The notes under the pieces were generated by a model. It was not told the DNA's origin, searched no databases, and saw only the letters and a list, made by a program, of their open reading frames with translations. The position numbers and the translations under genes are program-made. From Ectothiorhodospiraceae bacterium (lineage in GTDB: Bacteria; Pseudomonadota; Gammaproteobacteria; Nitrococcales; AK92), in the NCBI GenBank assembly GCA_029263635.1, contig JAJUFY010000104.1, positions 1-7,419 of the forward strand: a stretch of DNA of 7,419 bases, written 5' to 3'. This document shows, piece after piece, positions 1 through 5,944 of the stretch. Each line of letters begins with the position of its first letter. Position 1 is the first letter of the stretch.

Positions 1-1002
1 ATCGTCGTGGGTGGCGGCGAAGTCGTCGACCATGGCGGCGAACTGCTGCGAGGACGCATCCACCGCGGTATGCGCTTCGCGGGCGCCGGCGATCATGTGT
101 TCGGCGCTTTCGGCGGTGTGGCCGACGGCCTCGTTCATGTGGCCGATCAGGCCTTCGATCTCATCGGCGGCGCCGCGCACCTTCTCGGCCAGGCTGCGCA
201 CCTCGTCGGCCACCACGGCGAAGCCGCGGCCGGCCTCGCCGGCGCGGGCGGCCTCGATGGCGGCGTTGAGGGCCAGCATATTGGTCTGGGCGGCGAAGCT
301 CTGGACGGTACCGAGGATGTCGCGGATGTCCGACGAGGTGGATTCCAGCCGGCCGACCGTGCCCTGGAAGTCCTGCAGGAGGGAGGTGACGTTGGCGATC
401 TGCTCGGCGACCTGGCGGAGCTCCGTGGCCGAATGCCGGGCGGTCTCCAGGTTGCGGGAATTGACTTCGGCGATGCCGCTGGTGCGCCGCGAGAGCTCCT
501 CGATGGCCGCTGCGGTTTCGTTGCTGGAGTTGAAGATCAGCTCCGAGTGCTCTTCCTGGCGGGTCGCGTGGCGGCTGGCCTCCTCGGCCACCTGGCGGCT
601 GCGCGCGGCGGCTACCGACACCTTGATGGTGTGCTGCTGCATTTCCTCCAGCGTGGTGCGAACCCGCTCGATGAACTGGTTGAGCTGGGCCGTCAGCTCC
701 TGCAGCCTGCCCGGTATTTCCGGAGCGGCCTTGGACAGGTCGCCATCGGGGCCGTTGGCGGCCTTCAGGATCTCCACGACGACAGGTTCGACGGAAGTGC
801 CGCTGGCCTGCCGCCAGGCTGCGACAGCCGCGACAGCGGTGACGGCGAGCAGAGCTGCACCCAGCCAGCGTGAACTGCCCTCACCGGTAGCGATCAGCAG
901 GCCGGCGGCGACAAGGGCGGCGCACGTCAGAAGGATGGTAGGCCACGGCAGGGCAGAACTTCTGGCGGCCAGTTTGGCCGAAAGGGGCTGGCGTGGGGAC
1001 AT
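1..1002 (-). CDS. Methyl-accepting chemotaxis protein, C-terminus cut by the window edge
   Basis: This encodes an inner-membrane chemoreceptor that would signal to the CheA/CheW kinase complex. The 334 visible residues contain two hydrophobic segments (about 20-39 and 46-62) joined by only about six residues, so there is essentially no periplasmic sensor domain. A degenerate HAMP-like stretch follows (about 70-118, with GDLS at 87-90), then a long helical coiled coil. The kinase-contact hairpin tip is unmistakable at about 236-274: it contains AAQTNMLALNAAIEAARAGE, then GRGFAVVADEVRSLAEK. The return arm ends in FAAMVDDFAATHDD at the edge, so the last part of the signalling arm and any C-terminal domain are missing. 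The ATG at 1002 is supported by GAGAGG (1016-1011) eight bases upstream. A near-perfect sigma-28 promoter lies about 70 bases upstream. The family call is certain; the ligand cannot be inferred. Confidence 0.95.
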   Translation of the reverse strand, partial: MSPRQPLSAKLAARSSALPWPTILLTCAALVAAGLLIATGEGSSRWLGAALLAVTAVAAVAAWRQASGTSVEPVVVEILKAANGPDGDLSKAAPEIPGRLQELTAQLNQFIERVRTTLEEMQQHTIKVSVAAARSRQVAEEASRHATRQEEHSELIFNSSNETAAAIEELSRRTSGIAEVNSRNLETARHSATELRQVAEQIANVTSLLQDFQGTVGRLESTSSDIRDILGTVQSFAAQTNMLALNAAIEAARAGEAGRGFAVVADEVRSLAEKVRGAADEIEGLIGHMNEAVGHTAESAEHMIAGAREAHTAVDASSQQFAAMVDDFAATHDD

Positions 1003-1043
1003 TGGGTAAACCTCTCACTCCAGTGGTGACGTGTTTTTTTGCT

Positions 1044-1064
1044 GCCCGGTCGAGAGCGCCGGGC
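1044..1064 (-). repeat. Hairpin at the 5' end of the chemoreceptor mRNA leader
   Basis: A perfect 6-bp GC stem (GCCCGG/CCGGGC, 1044-1049 with 1059-1064, 9-base loop) lies just downstream of the predicted sigma-28 start. On the minus strand it is followed by a run of seven A (1040-1034), not T, so it is not a terminator for minus-strand transcripts. On the plus strand the stem is followed by only a weak TTCTTC tail, and there is no plus-strand gene upstream to terminate. A 5'-end stabilising hairpin with an A-rich unstructured stretch is a plausible inference. Confidence 0.4.
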
Positions 1065-1076
1065 TTCTTCAGCTAA

Positions 1077-1103
1077 TTAGCGGCACGTCTGCGGAAAGCT
1101 TTA
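1077..1103 (-). promoter_or_regulatory. Sigma-28 (FliA) promoter of the chemoreceptor gene
   Basis: Reading the minus strand, TAAAGCTT (1103-1096) is followed by an 11-base spacer (1095-1085) and GCCGCTAA (1084-1077). The enterobacterial FliA consensus is TAAAGTTT-N11-GCCGATAA, so each box matches at 7 of 8 positions with exact spacing. Transcription would start near 1070, giving a leader of roughly 65-70 bases before the chemoreceptor ATG at 1002. The downstream gene is exactly the type this sigma factor controls, which supports the call. Confidence 0.85.
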
Positions 1104-1141
1104 ACAGCCTGCCATGCCTGTATTTTTTCGAGATCCCGCCT

Positions 1142-2002
1142 CTACTCGAACTGGCGCTCCTCCCACCAGGGGTAGAAGCCAGGCAGGTCCTTGCTCGGCG
1201 CCATGGCGAACCGGGCCGGCCGTTTCTCCAGGAAGGCGGTGACGCCTTCCTGCACATCGGCCGACTGGCCCATGTAGGCAATGGTGCGCGAGTCGATCTT
1301 GTGCGCCTCCATCGGATGGTCGGCGCCCAGCATCCGCCACATCAGCTGCCGGTTGAGGGTGGTGGCGACTGCCGATGTGTTGTCGGCGATCTCGCGGGCC
1401 AGCGCGCGGGCCGCCGGCAGCAGCTCGTCGGGTGCGTGCAGGCTGCGCACCAGGCCGCCGCGCAGGGCTTCTTCGGCATCGAAGACCCGGCCGGTGTAGA
1501 TCCACTCGGCAGCCTGCTGCATGCCGACCAGGCGCGGCAGGAACCAGCTGGAGCAGGCTTCCATGGTGATGCCGCGGCGGGCGAACACGAAGCCGAACTT
1601 GGCGGAGGTGGAGGCGAGCCGGATGTCCATCGGCAGCGCCATGGTGATGCCGACGCCGACGGCCGCGCCGTTGAAGGCGGCGATCACCGGCTTCTTGCAC
1701 TCGAAGATGCGCAGCGCAACGGTGCCGCCGCCGTCCCGCAGGCCGGTGCCCAGGGTCTTGTCCTCGCGCTTCGCGCGGTTGAAGGTGTCGCCGCCCTTGG
1801 CAAGGTCGGCGCCGGCGCAGAAGGCCTTGCCGGCGCCGGTGACGATGATCACGCGGACGGCGTCGTCGGCGTCGGCGCGGTCGAAGGCCTCGATCAGCTC
1901 GTGCCGCATGGTCGGATTGAAGGCGTTCATGCGGTCCGGGCGCGACAGCGTCAGCGTCAGAATGCCGTCTTCGACCTGATAGTGAAGCGTTTCGAAATCC
2001 AT
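1142..2002 (-). CDS. Crotonase-superfamily protein (enoyl-CoA hydratase/isomerase-like)
   Basis: This 286-residue cytoplasmic protein has the normal length for a crotonase-fold acyl-CoA enzyme. Oxyanion-hole segments are visible as FCAGADL (61-67) and the loop PVIAAFNGAAVGVG (105-118), followed by PMDIRLAS. Aligned by eye to rat mitochondrial enoyl-CoA hydratase, the two catalytic glutamates (Glu144 and Glu164) fall on Thr120 and Phe140. A glutamate at 148 within ARRGITMEACSSWFLPRLVG is a candidate alternative acid/base. The fold and CoA-thioester chemistry are therefore well supported, but the exact reaction is not: hydratase, isomerase or hydrolase are all possible. The C-terminus ends in an unusual aromatic FYPWWEERQFE. 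I chose the ATG at 2002 because AGGAGG lies five bases upstream and homology starts there; an open frame extends 60 codons further upstream but looks non-coding and overlaps the promoter. Confidence 0.93.
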   Translation of the reverse strand: MDFETLHYQVEDGILTLTLSRPDRMNAFNPTMRHELIEAFDRADADDAVRVIIVTGAGKAFCAGADLAKGGDTFNRAKREDKTLGTGLRDGGGTVALRIFECKKPVIAAFNGAAVGVGITMALPMDIRLASTSAKFGFVFARRGITMEACSSWFLPRLVGMQQAAEWIYTGRVFDAEEALRGGLVRSLHAPDELLPAARALAREIADNTSAVATTLNRQLMWRMLGADHPMEAHKIDSRTIAYMGQSADVQEGVTAFLEKRPARFAMAPSKDLPGFYPWWEERQFE

Positions 2003-2007
2003 GGGTA

Positions 2008-2013
2008 CCTCCT
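2008..2013 (-). promoter_or_regulatory. Shine-Dalgarno site fixing the crotonase start
   Basis: The minus strand reads AGGAGG, five bases before the ATG at 2002. It is a full consensus match and decides the start over upstream in-frame alternatives. Confidence 0.85.
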
Positions 2014-2043
2014 GCAATGCGGACGCCTCTCGGCCAGTAGCCG

Positions 2044-2052
2044 AGTATAGCA
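2044..2052 (-). promoter_or_regulatory. Extended -10 promoter element for the crotonase gene
   Basis: The minus strand reads TGCTATACT (2052-2044). This is a TGn extended -10 motif with a 5-of-6 match to TATAAT, in otherwise very GC-rich DNA. A start near 2037 would give a leader of about 35 bases ending in the AGGAGG site. I see no convincing -35 hexamer, which is common for extended -10 promoters. The site lies in the 110-bp divergent gap shared with the Nudix gene. Confidence 0.55.
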
Positions 2053-2101
2053 ACCGCCGCTTCGGCGTCCGGATGCGGTATCGTGTGCCGGTCGCCCGCT
2101 C

Positions 2102-2106
2102 GGAGG
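2102..2106 (+). promoter_or_regulatory. Shine-Dalgarno site fixing the Nudix start
   Basis: GGAGG lies six bases before the ATG at 2113 and favours this start over the in-frame ATG at 2083. I could not identify a convincing plus-strand promoter in the divergent gap. Confidence 0.75.
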
Positions 2107-2112
2107 ACCTCG

Positions 2113-2604
2113 ATGCGCTACTGTCCGCTCTGTCGTGAGCCGCTGGTGGCCGGCCAGCATGCCGGCCGGGAACGGCTGGCATGCAGCGCCGCAGGCTGCG
2201 ATTTCGTGTTCTGGAACAATCCGCTGCCGGTGGTGGGTGCCGTGGTCGAGCACGACGGCCTGATCGTGCTGGCCCGCAACGCCGGCTGGCCGGAAGGCAT
2301 GTTCGGCCTGGTCACCGGCTATCTGGAGCAGAACGAGACGCCGGAGCAGGGGATCTTGCGAGAGGTGCGCGAAGAGCTGGGGCTGCAGGCCGAGATCGTC
2401 AGCTACATCGGCCACTATGCGTTCCCGCGGGCCAATCAGTTGATCCTGGCATTCCATCTGCGGGCAACCGGGGAGATCGTGCTCGATCCGGAGCTGGCCG
2501 AGATCAGGCGCATTCCGCCAGAGCGCCTGCGGCCCTGGCCCACCGGCACCGGCCCGGCGGTGCGCGACTGGCTGCTGCGTCAAGGGTACCCGGTACCTGA
2601 GTGA
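2113..2604 (+). CDS. Nudix hydrolase with N-terminal zinc ribbon (NudC-like architecture)
   Basis: This 163-residue soluble protein should hydrolyse a nucleoside-diphosphate-linked substrate. It begins with a zinc ribbon: Cys4-x2-Cys7 (MRYCPLC) and Cys24-x4-Cys29. A complete Nudix box follows at 69-91 and matches GX5EX7REUXEEXGU (GYLEQNE, then REVREELGL), so metal-binding glutamates are intact. Zinc ribbon plus Nudix is the layout of NADH pyrophosphatase NudC, but this protein is shorter. The NudC signature SQPWPFPxS is replaced by HYAFPRANQLILAF at the matching place (101-114), which lacks the tryptophan, so NAD(H)/NAD-cap specificity should not be assumed. The ATG at 2113 is chosen for GGAGG six bases upstream and because the zinc ribbon begins there; the frame is open ten codons further upstream without support. 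It is divergent from the crotonase gene. Confidence 0.93.
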   Translation: MRYCPLCREPLVAGQHAGRERLACSAAGCDFVFWNNPLPVVGAVVEHDGLIVLARNAGWPEGMFGLVTGYLEQNETPEQGILREVREELGLQAEIVSYIGHYAFPRANQLILAFHLRATGEIVLDPELAEIRRIPPERLRPWPTGTGPAVRDWLLRQGYPVPE

Positions 2605-2804
2605 TGGCGGCGGCTGCTCCGGCTCGTGTGAGGATCGCACTGACACCGTGAGAAGCGGCGGCGCGCAGGCCAGCCAGCGTTGCTGTTTCGCATCATGCCG
2701 GGGCGTTCTTGCGCTGGATGGACGCAGCCATGGTCGGTTCGGGCGCGGCGGTTTGAGGTTTGTTCCTGCCCGTCAGGCGGGAGTCCATTCGAAGAGGTAA
2801 AGGC
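2605..2804 (+). other. Intergenic leader before the SulP gene
   Basis: This 200-base gap carries no supported gene and no clear terminator or -35/-10 pair that I can see. A small hairpin (CCTGCC 2765-2770 with GGCGGG 2776-2781, one G-T pair, five-base loop) precedes the SulP ribosome binding site by about a dozen bases. AGAGG at 2793-2797, seven bases before the ATG at 2805, is the likely ribosome binding site. The Nudix gene ends just before this gap in a near-perfect 13-base palindrome, GGTACCCGGTACC (2585-2597). Confidence 0.4.
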
Positions 2805-4550
2805 ATGCGCCAATGGAGCGCGGCGCGCTTGCTGCCAATTCTCAGCTGGCTGCCGGGCTATCGCCGGGAGGATGCCGCCGCCGATGCCGTGGCGGCCGTG
2901 ATCGTTGCCGTCATGGCGATTCCGCAGAGCCTGGCCTACGCCATGCTGGCCGGCCTGCCGCCGCAGGCGGGGCTGTACGCCAGCATCCTGCCGCTGATTG
3001 CCTACGCGCTGTTCGGGTCCAGCAGCGTGCTGTCGGTCGGGCCGGTGGCGGTGATTTCGCTGCTCACCGCCTCCGCCGTCGGCGCGGTGGCCGATCCCGG
3101 CAGCCCGGAATACCTGACGGCCACCCTGGTGCTGGCTGCTGCCGTGGGCGCCGTGCTGCTGCTCATGGGCGCGCTGCGCCTGGGCTGGGTCGCCAACTAT
3201 CTGAGCTATCCGGTGCTGTCGGGCTTCATCAGCGCCTCGGCCATCCTCATTGCCTCCAGCCAGCTCACCCATGTGCTTGGCGTGCCGGTCAGGGGGGACG
3301 GCCTGGTCGAGCTCCTCGGTAACGCCCTGCGGCAGCTGCCGCAGGCGCACTGGCCGACCGTGTTGCTGGCGGTGGCGGCGATCGTGTCGCTGGCGGCCGC
3401 GCACCGCTACGGCAAGACCCTGTTGCAGGCATTGGGCCTGCGGGCCGGGCTGGCCGGGCTGTTGAGCAGCGCCAGCTCGGTGGTCGTGGTGCTGCTGGCC
3501 ATCGCCATCGTCGCCGCTGCCGATCTGGCCGAGGCCGGCGTTGCCATCGTCGGCAGCATTCCGCGTGCGCTGCCGCCGCTGACCATGCCGGTCCTGGAGC
3601 CGGCCCTGTGGCGGGAGCTCCTGCCGGTGGCGGTGATGATCGCGCTGATCGGTTTCGTCCAGTCCATCTCCATGGCGCAGATGCTGGCCGCCAAGCGGCG
3701 CGAGCGGGTGGAGGCGAATCGGGAGCTGCTCGGGCTGGGCGCCGCCAACCTGGCCGCTGCGATCAGCGGCGGCCTGCCGGTCACCGGCGGCGTCGCCCGC
3801 TCCGTGGTCGGTTTCGCCATCGGCGCGCGAACGCCGATGGCGGGCGTGTTCAGTGCCGTGGGCGTGGCCCTGGTGGTGCTCTACCTGACCCCGCTGTTCC
3901 ATTACCTGCCGCGGGCGGTGCTGGCCGCCATCATCATCGTCGCGGTGTTGCCGCTGGTGGACTTGCGGGCGATTCGCCGCACCTTCATCTATTCGAAAGC
4001 CGATTTCATGGCGATGGCGTTCACCATCGCCATGGTGCTGCTGGCAGGGGTGGAAATCGGGGTAATGATCGGCGTGGGGCTGTCGATCGGGCAATTTCTA
4101 TGGAAAACTAGTCATCCCCATGTAGCCGTAGTGGGGCTGGTGCCCGGGACGGAACATTTCCGGAATGTGCGCCGCCATACGGTGATCACCAGTCCGCATG
4201 TATTGAGCGTGCGGATCGATGAGTCGCTGTACTTCGCCAACGCCCGCCATCTGGCAGACGTCATCTACGACGAAGCGGTTCAGCAGCCGACAGTGCGGCA
4301 CGTGGTGCTGATGTGTACCGGCATCAACCACATCGATGCCAGTGCGCTGGAGAGCCTGGACGAACTGGTGCTGCGCTTGGCCGATGCAGGCGTCAAATTG
4401 CACCTTGCCGAAGTCAAAGGGCCGGTAATGGATCGGCTGGAACGGTCGGAATTCCCTTCCCGCCTGACCGGACGAGTATTCCTGACCCAGTATCAGGCGT
4501 TGACAGAGCTGGATGCCAGCGTTGTCGCCCAGGCCAAGGCCGCCTCTTGA
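2805..4550 (+). CDS. SulP/SLC26-family anion permease with C-terminal STAS domain, probable sulfate transporter
   Basis: This 581-residue inner-membrane protein has the standard SulP length and layout. The membrane domain covers about 25-433 and includes the first-helix signature at 40-60 (PQSLAYAMLAGLPPQAGLYA), SVGPVAVISLL (77-87), and the late signature NRELLGLGAANLAAAISGG (305-323) followed by PVTGGVARSVVG. A STAS domain occupies roughly 463-570, with the conserved DAS turn at 511-513 (GINHIDASALESLDE). Family members import sulfate, bicarbonate or dicarboxylates, usually with H+ or Na+; sulfate is the default guess, mildly supported by cysTW nearby. I chose the ATG at 2805 (AGAGG seven bases upstream); the frame extends 15 codons upstream but begins without a site. 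From about 4085 onward, codons become visibly less GC-rich than in the membrane part. Ddh follows after 63 bases in the same direction, so co-transcription is possible. Confidence 0.95.
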   Translation: MRQWSAARLLPILSWLPGYRREDAAADAVAAVIVAVMAIPQSLAYAMLAGLPPQAGLYASILPLIAYALFGSSSVLSVGPVAVISLLTASAVGAVADPGSPEYLTATLVLAAAVGAVLLLMGALRLGWVANYLSYPVLSGFISASAILIASSQLTHVLGVPVRGDGLVELLGNALRQLPQAHWPTVLLAVAAIVSLAAAHRYGKTLLQALGLRAGLAGLLSSASSVVVVLLAIAIVAAADLAEAGVAIVGSIPRALPPLTMPVLEPALWRELLPVAVMIALIGFVQSISMAQMLAAKRRERVEANRELLGLGAANLAAAISGGLPVTGGVARSVVGFAIGARTPMAGVFSAVGVALVVLYLTPLFHYLPRAVLAAIIIVAVLPLVDLRAIRRTFIYSKADFMAMAFTIAMVLLAGVEIGVMIGVGLSIGQFLWKTSHPHVAVVGLVPGTEHFRNVRRHTVITSPHVLSVRIDESLYFANARHLADVIYDEAVQQPTVRHVVLMCTGINHIDASALESLDELVLRLADAGVKLHLAEVKGPVMDRLERSEFPSRLTGRVFLTQYQALTELDASVVAQAKAAS

Positions 4551-4600
4551 TCAGGAGTCGCGGCCGCAAACAGCATGGAGCAAGTAGCAGCCAACCTTCA

Positions 4601-4605
4601 AAGGA
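4601..4605 (+). promoter_or_regulatory. Shine-Dalgarno site fixing the ddh start
   Basis: AAGGA lies eight bases before the ATG at 4614. The alternative in-frame ATG at 4575 has its nearest AGGAG 17 bases away, too far to be used. The 63-base gap after the SulP stop shows no clear promoter. Confidence 0.65.
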
Positions 4606-4613
4606 CTAAGCCT

Positions 4614-5597
4614 ATGGCGAACAAGATCAGAATCGGAATCGCAGGCTATGGCAATCTGGGCCGCGGCGTGGAAGCGGCGGTGACCCGCAGCGCCGACATG
4701 GACCTGGTCGGGATCTTCACCCGGCGGCCTCCGGCTGACATCAAGCCCGCAAGCGGCGTGTCCGTGCATGCGCTGGATACCATCGAGCGCTTCCGGGATG
4801 AAATCGACGTGCTGATCCTCTGCGGCGGCTCCAAGAGCGATCTGCCGGAGCAGGGACCGGCGCTGGCCGCGCAGTTCAGCACGGTCGACAGCTTCGATAC
4901 CCACAACAAGATCCCGGAATACTTCGCCGCGGTCGATCAGGCCGCTGCGGCGGGCGGCAATATCGCCATCATCTCGGTGGGCTGGGACCCGGGGCTGTTC
5001 TCGCTGAACCGCCTGTACGGCGAGGCGGTCCTGCCGGAAGGGCAGACCTACACCTTCTGGGGCAAGGGCATCAGCCAGGGACATTCCGACGCGATCCGGC
5101 GGGTGCCCGGCGTCAAGGCCGGCGTGCAGTACACCATCCCGACCGAGGCCGCCATCGAGCGCGTGCGCGGCGGCGAGCTGCCGGAGCTGACCACCCGCGA
5201 GAAGCACCGGCGCGAATGCTACGTGGTGCTGGAGGAAGGTGCCGACGCGGCGGCGGTCGAGCAGGCGATCGTCTCCATGCCGGACTATTTCGCCGACTAC
5301 GACACCACCGTGAACTTCATCAGCGAGGACGAGCTCAGGCGCGACCACGCCGGCATGCCGCACGGCGGCTTCGTGATCCGCAGCGGCAAGACCAGTGCCG
5401 AGCATTCGCAGGTGATCGAGTACGCGCTCCGGCTCGACAGCAACCCGGGATTCACGGCCAGCGTGCTGGTGGCCTATGCGCGGGCGGCTTACCGCCTGCG
5501 GCAGCAGGGCGAGACCGGCGCGAAGACCGTGTTCGACATCGCTCCGGGACTGCTGTCGCCGAAGAGCGCCGCCGAGCTGCGGAAGGAGCTGTTGTAG
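4614..5597 (+). CDS. ddh: meso-Diaminopimelate D-dehydrogenase (EC 1.4.1.16)
   Basis: This 327-residue cytoplasmic enzyme reductively aminates L-2-amino-6-oxopimelate (tetrahydrodipicolinate) with ammonia and NADPH to meso-diaminopimelate in one step. The product feeds lysine and peptidoglycan synthesis. Recalled from memory, the Corynebacterium glutamicum enzyme (320 residues) aligns along the whole length. The dinucleotide-binding loop GIAGYGNLGRG is at 8-18, with LVGIFTRR (31-38) after it. The substrate-site residues known in C. glutamicum are all present at shifted positions: Asp95, Asp125 (GWDPG), Trp149 (TFWG), Thr174 (VQYT), Arg200, His250 (GMPHGG) and Asn277 (NPGF). The segment SQGHSDAIRRVPG (154-166) is also characteristic. 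The start at 4614 gives the family N-terminus MANKIRIGIAGYG. It lies 63 bases after the SulP gene on the same strand and converges with cysW. The gene looks intact and its codon use resembles its neighbours. Confidence 0.97.
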   Translation: MANKIRIGIAGYGNLGRGVEAAVTRSADMDLVGIFTRRPPADIKPASGVSVHALDTIERFRDEIDVLILCGGSKSDLPEQGPALAAQFSTVDSFDTHNKIPEYFAAVDQAAAAGGNIAIISVGWDPGLFSLNRLYGEAVLPEGQTYTFWGKGISQGHSDAIRRVPGVKAGVQYTIPTEAAIERVRGGELPELTTREKHRRECYVVLEEGADAAAVEQAIVSMPDYFADYDTTVNFISEDELRRDHAGMPHGGFVIRSGKTSAEHSQVIEYALRLDSNPGFTASVLVAYARAAYRLRQQGETGAKTVFDIAPGLLSPKSAAELRKELL

Positions 5598-5612
5598 CGG
5601 AGTGATTGGGGG

Positions 5613-5650
5613 CCATCCGGCGCGTTGGTGGAAGCTGACGCGTCGGATGG
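5613..5650 (+). terminator. Long hairpin downstream of ddh, candidate terminator or REP-like element
   Basis: Bases 5613-5625 (CCATCCGGCGCGT) pair with 5638-5650 (ACGCGTCGGATGG) over 13 positions, with one G-T wobble and a 12-base loop. It begins 16 bases after the ddh stop codon. Only a short TTTC follows, so it is a poor classical Rho-independent terminator. It may instead act as an mRNA 3'-end stabiliser or belong to a dispersed palindromic repeat family. Confidence 0.55.
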
Positions 5651-5818
5651 TTTCGAGGCGCAAGCGCAGCTTCGGAGCATGGGCTGGGAAGCGGAGCCGG
5701 CTTTTCCAGCAGGCTCCTTGGCATGCCGGGCCGGGGCGGTCTGTCTTGCCCTTCTGGGTGCCTTGCTTTGATTCGGATCCGCCGAGCGGAGCGCGCTTCC
5801 CGGCCGCCGGCGGTCTTG

Positions 5819-5884
5819 GTGCAGCACGTCCGTGTGCTGTACGAAGACGACCCGCGTCGCTGCGGGTTCCCTTTCGGGCTTTTC
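5819..5884 (+). repeat. Tandem stem-loops ending in a T-rich tail
   Basis: Three consecutive short hairpins occur within about 60 bases. They are a 9-bp stem with a six-base loop (5819-5842), a 6-bp stem with a six-base loop (5850-5867), and a 3-bp CCC/GGG stem with a TTTC loop (5869-5878). They are followed by CTTTT at 5879-5883. The last two together resemble a terminator for plus-strand transcription arriving from ddh. Confidence 0.45.
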
Positions 5885-5944
5885 CTGGCACCCGATCCAG
5901 CGCCCGGCGAGACGAAAGGGCGATTGGAGGGTGCCACTGACGGG

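Noticed and set aside
7..1009. Two long plus-strand open frames over the first kilobase
   Set aside because: Both are shadows of the minus-strand chemoreceptor, whose signalling-tip motif is unmistakable.
1034..1064. The T7 run beside a GC hairpin as an intrinsic terminator
   Set aside because: On the plus strand the T run precedes the stem, and on the minus strand it reads as A7, so the order is wrong for termination in either direction.
1031..2050. A 339-residue plus-strand open frame over the crotonase gene and its upstream gap
   Set aside because: Opposite strand of the crotonase gene; it also reads through the sigma-28 promoter region and shows only low-complexity Gly/Ala/Arg sequence.
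2003..2182. Upstream extension of the crotonase gene by 60 codons
   Set aside because: The extension overlaps the divergent Nudix start and the promoter, lacks homology to crotonases, and the AGGAGG site fits only the ATG at 2002.
2585..2597. Palindrome GGTACCCGGTACC as an operator or recombination site
   Set aside because: It encodes the last residues of the Nudix protein, and one 13-base palindrome in GC-rich DNA is weak evidence of regulation.
2580..4094. A 504-residue open frame on the minus strand, rich in His, Gln and Gly, opposite the SulP gene
   Set aside because: It is the complement of a GC-rich coding sequence: low complexity, no domain, and fully overlapped by a gene with strong family signatures.
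4551..5891. A 446-residue minus-strand open frame opposite ddh, running into the intergenic block
   Set aside because: Antisense to the confidently identified ddh; its composition is what a GC-rich antisense frame gives, and no ribosome binding site or domain is visible.
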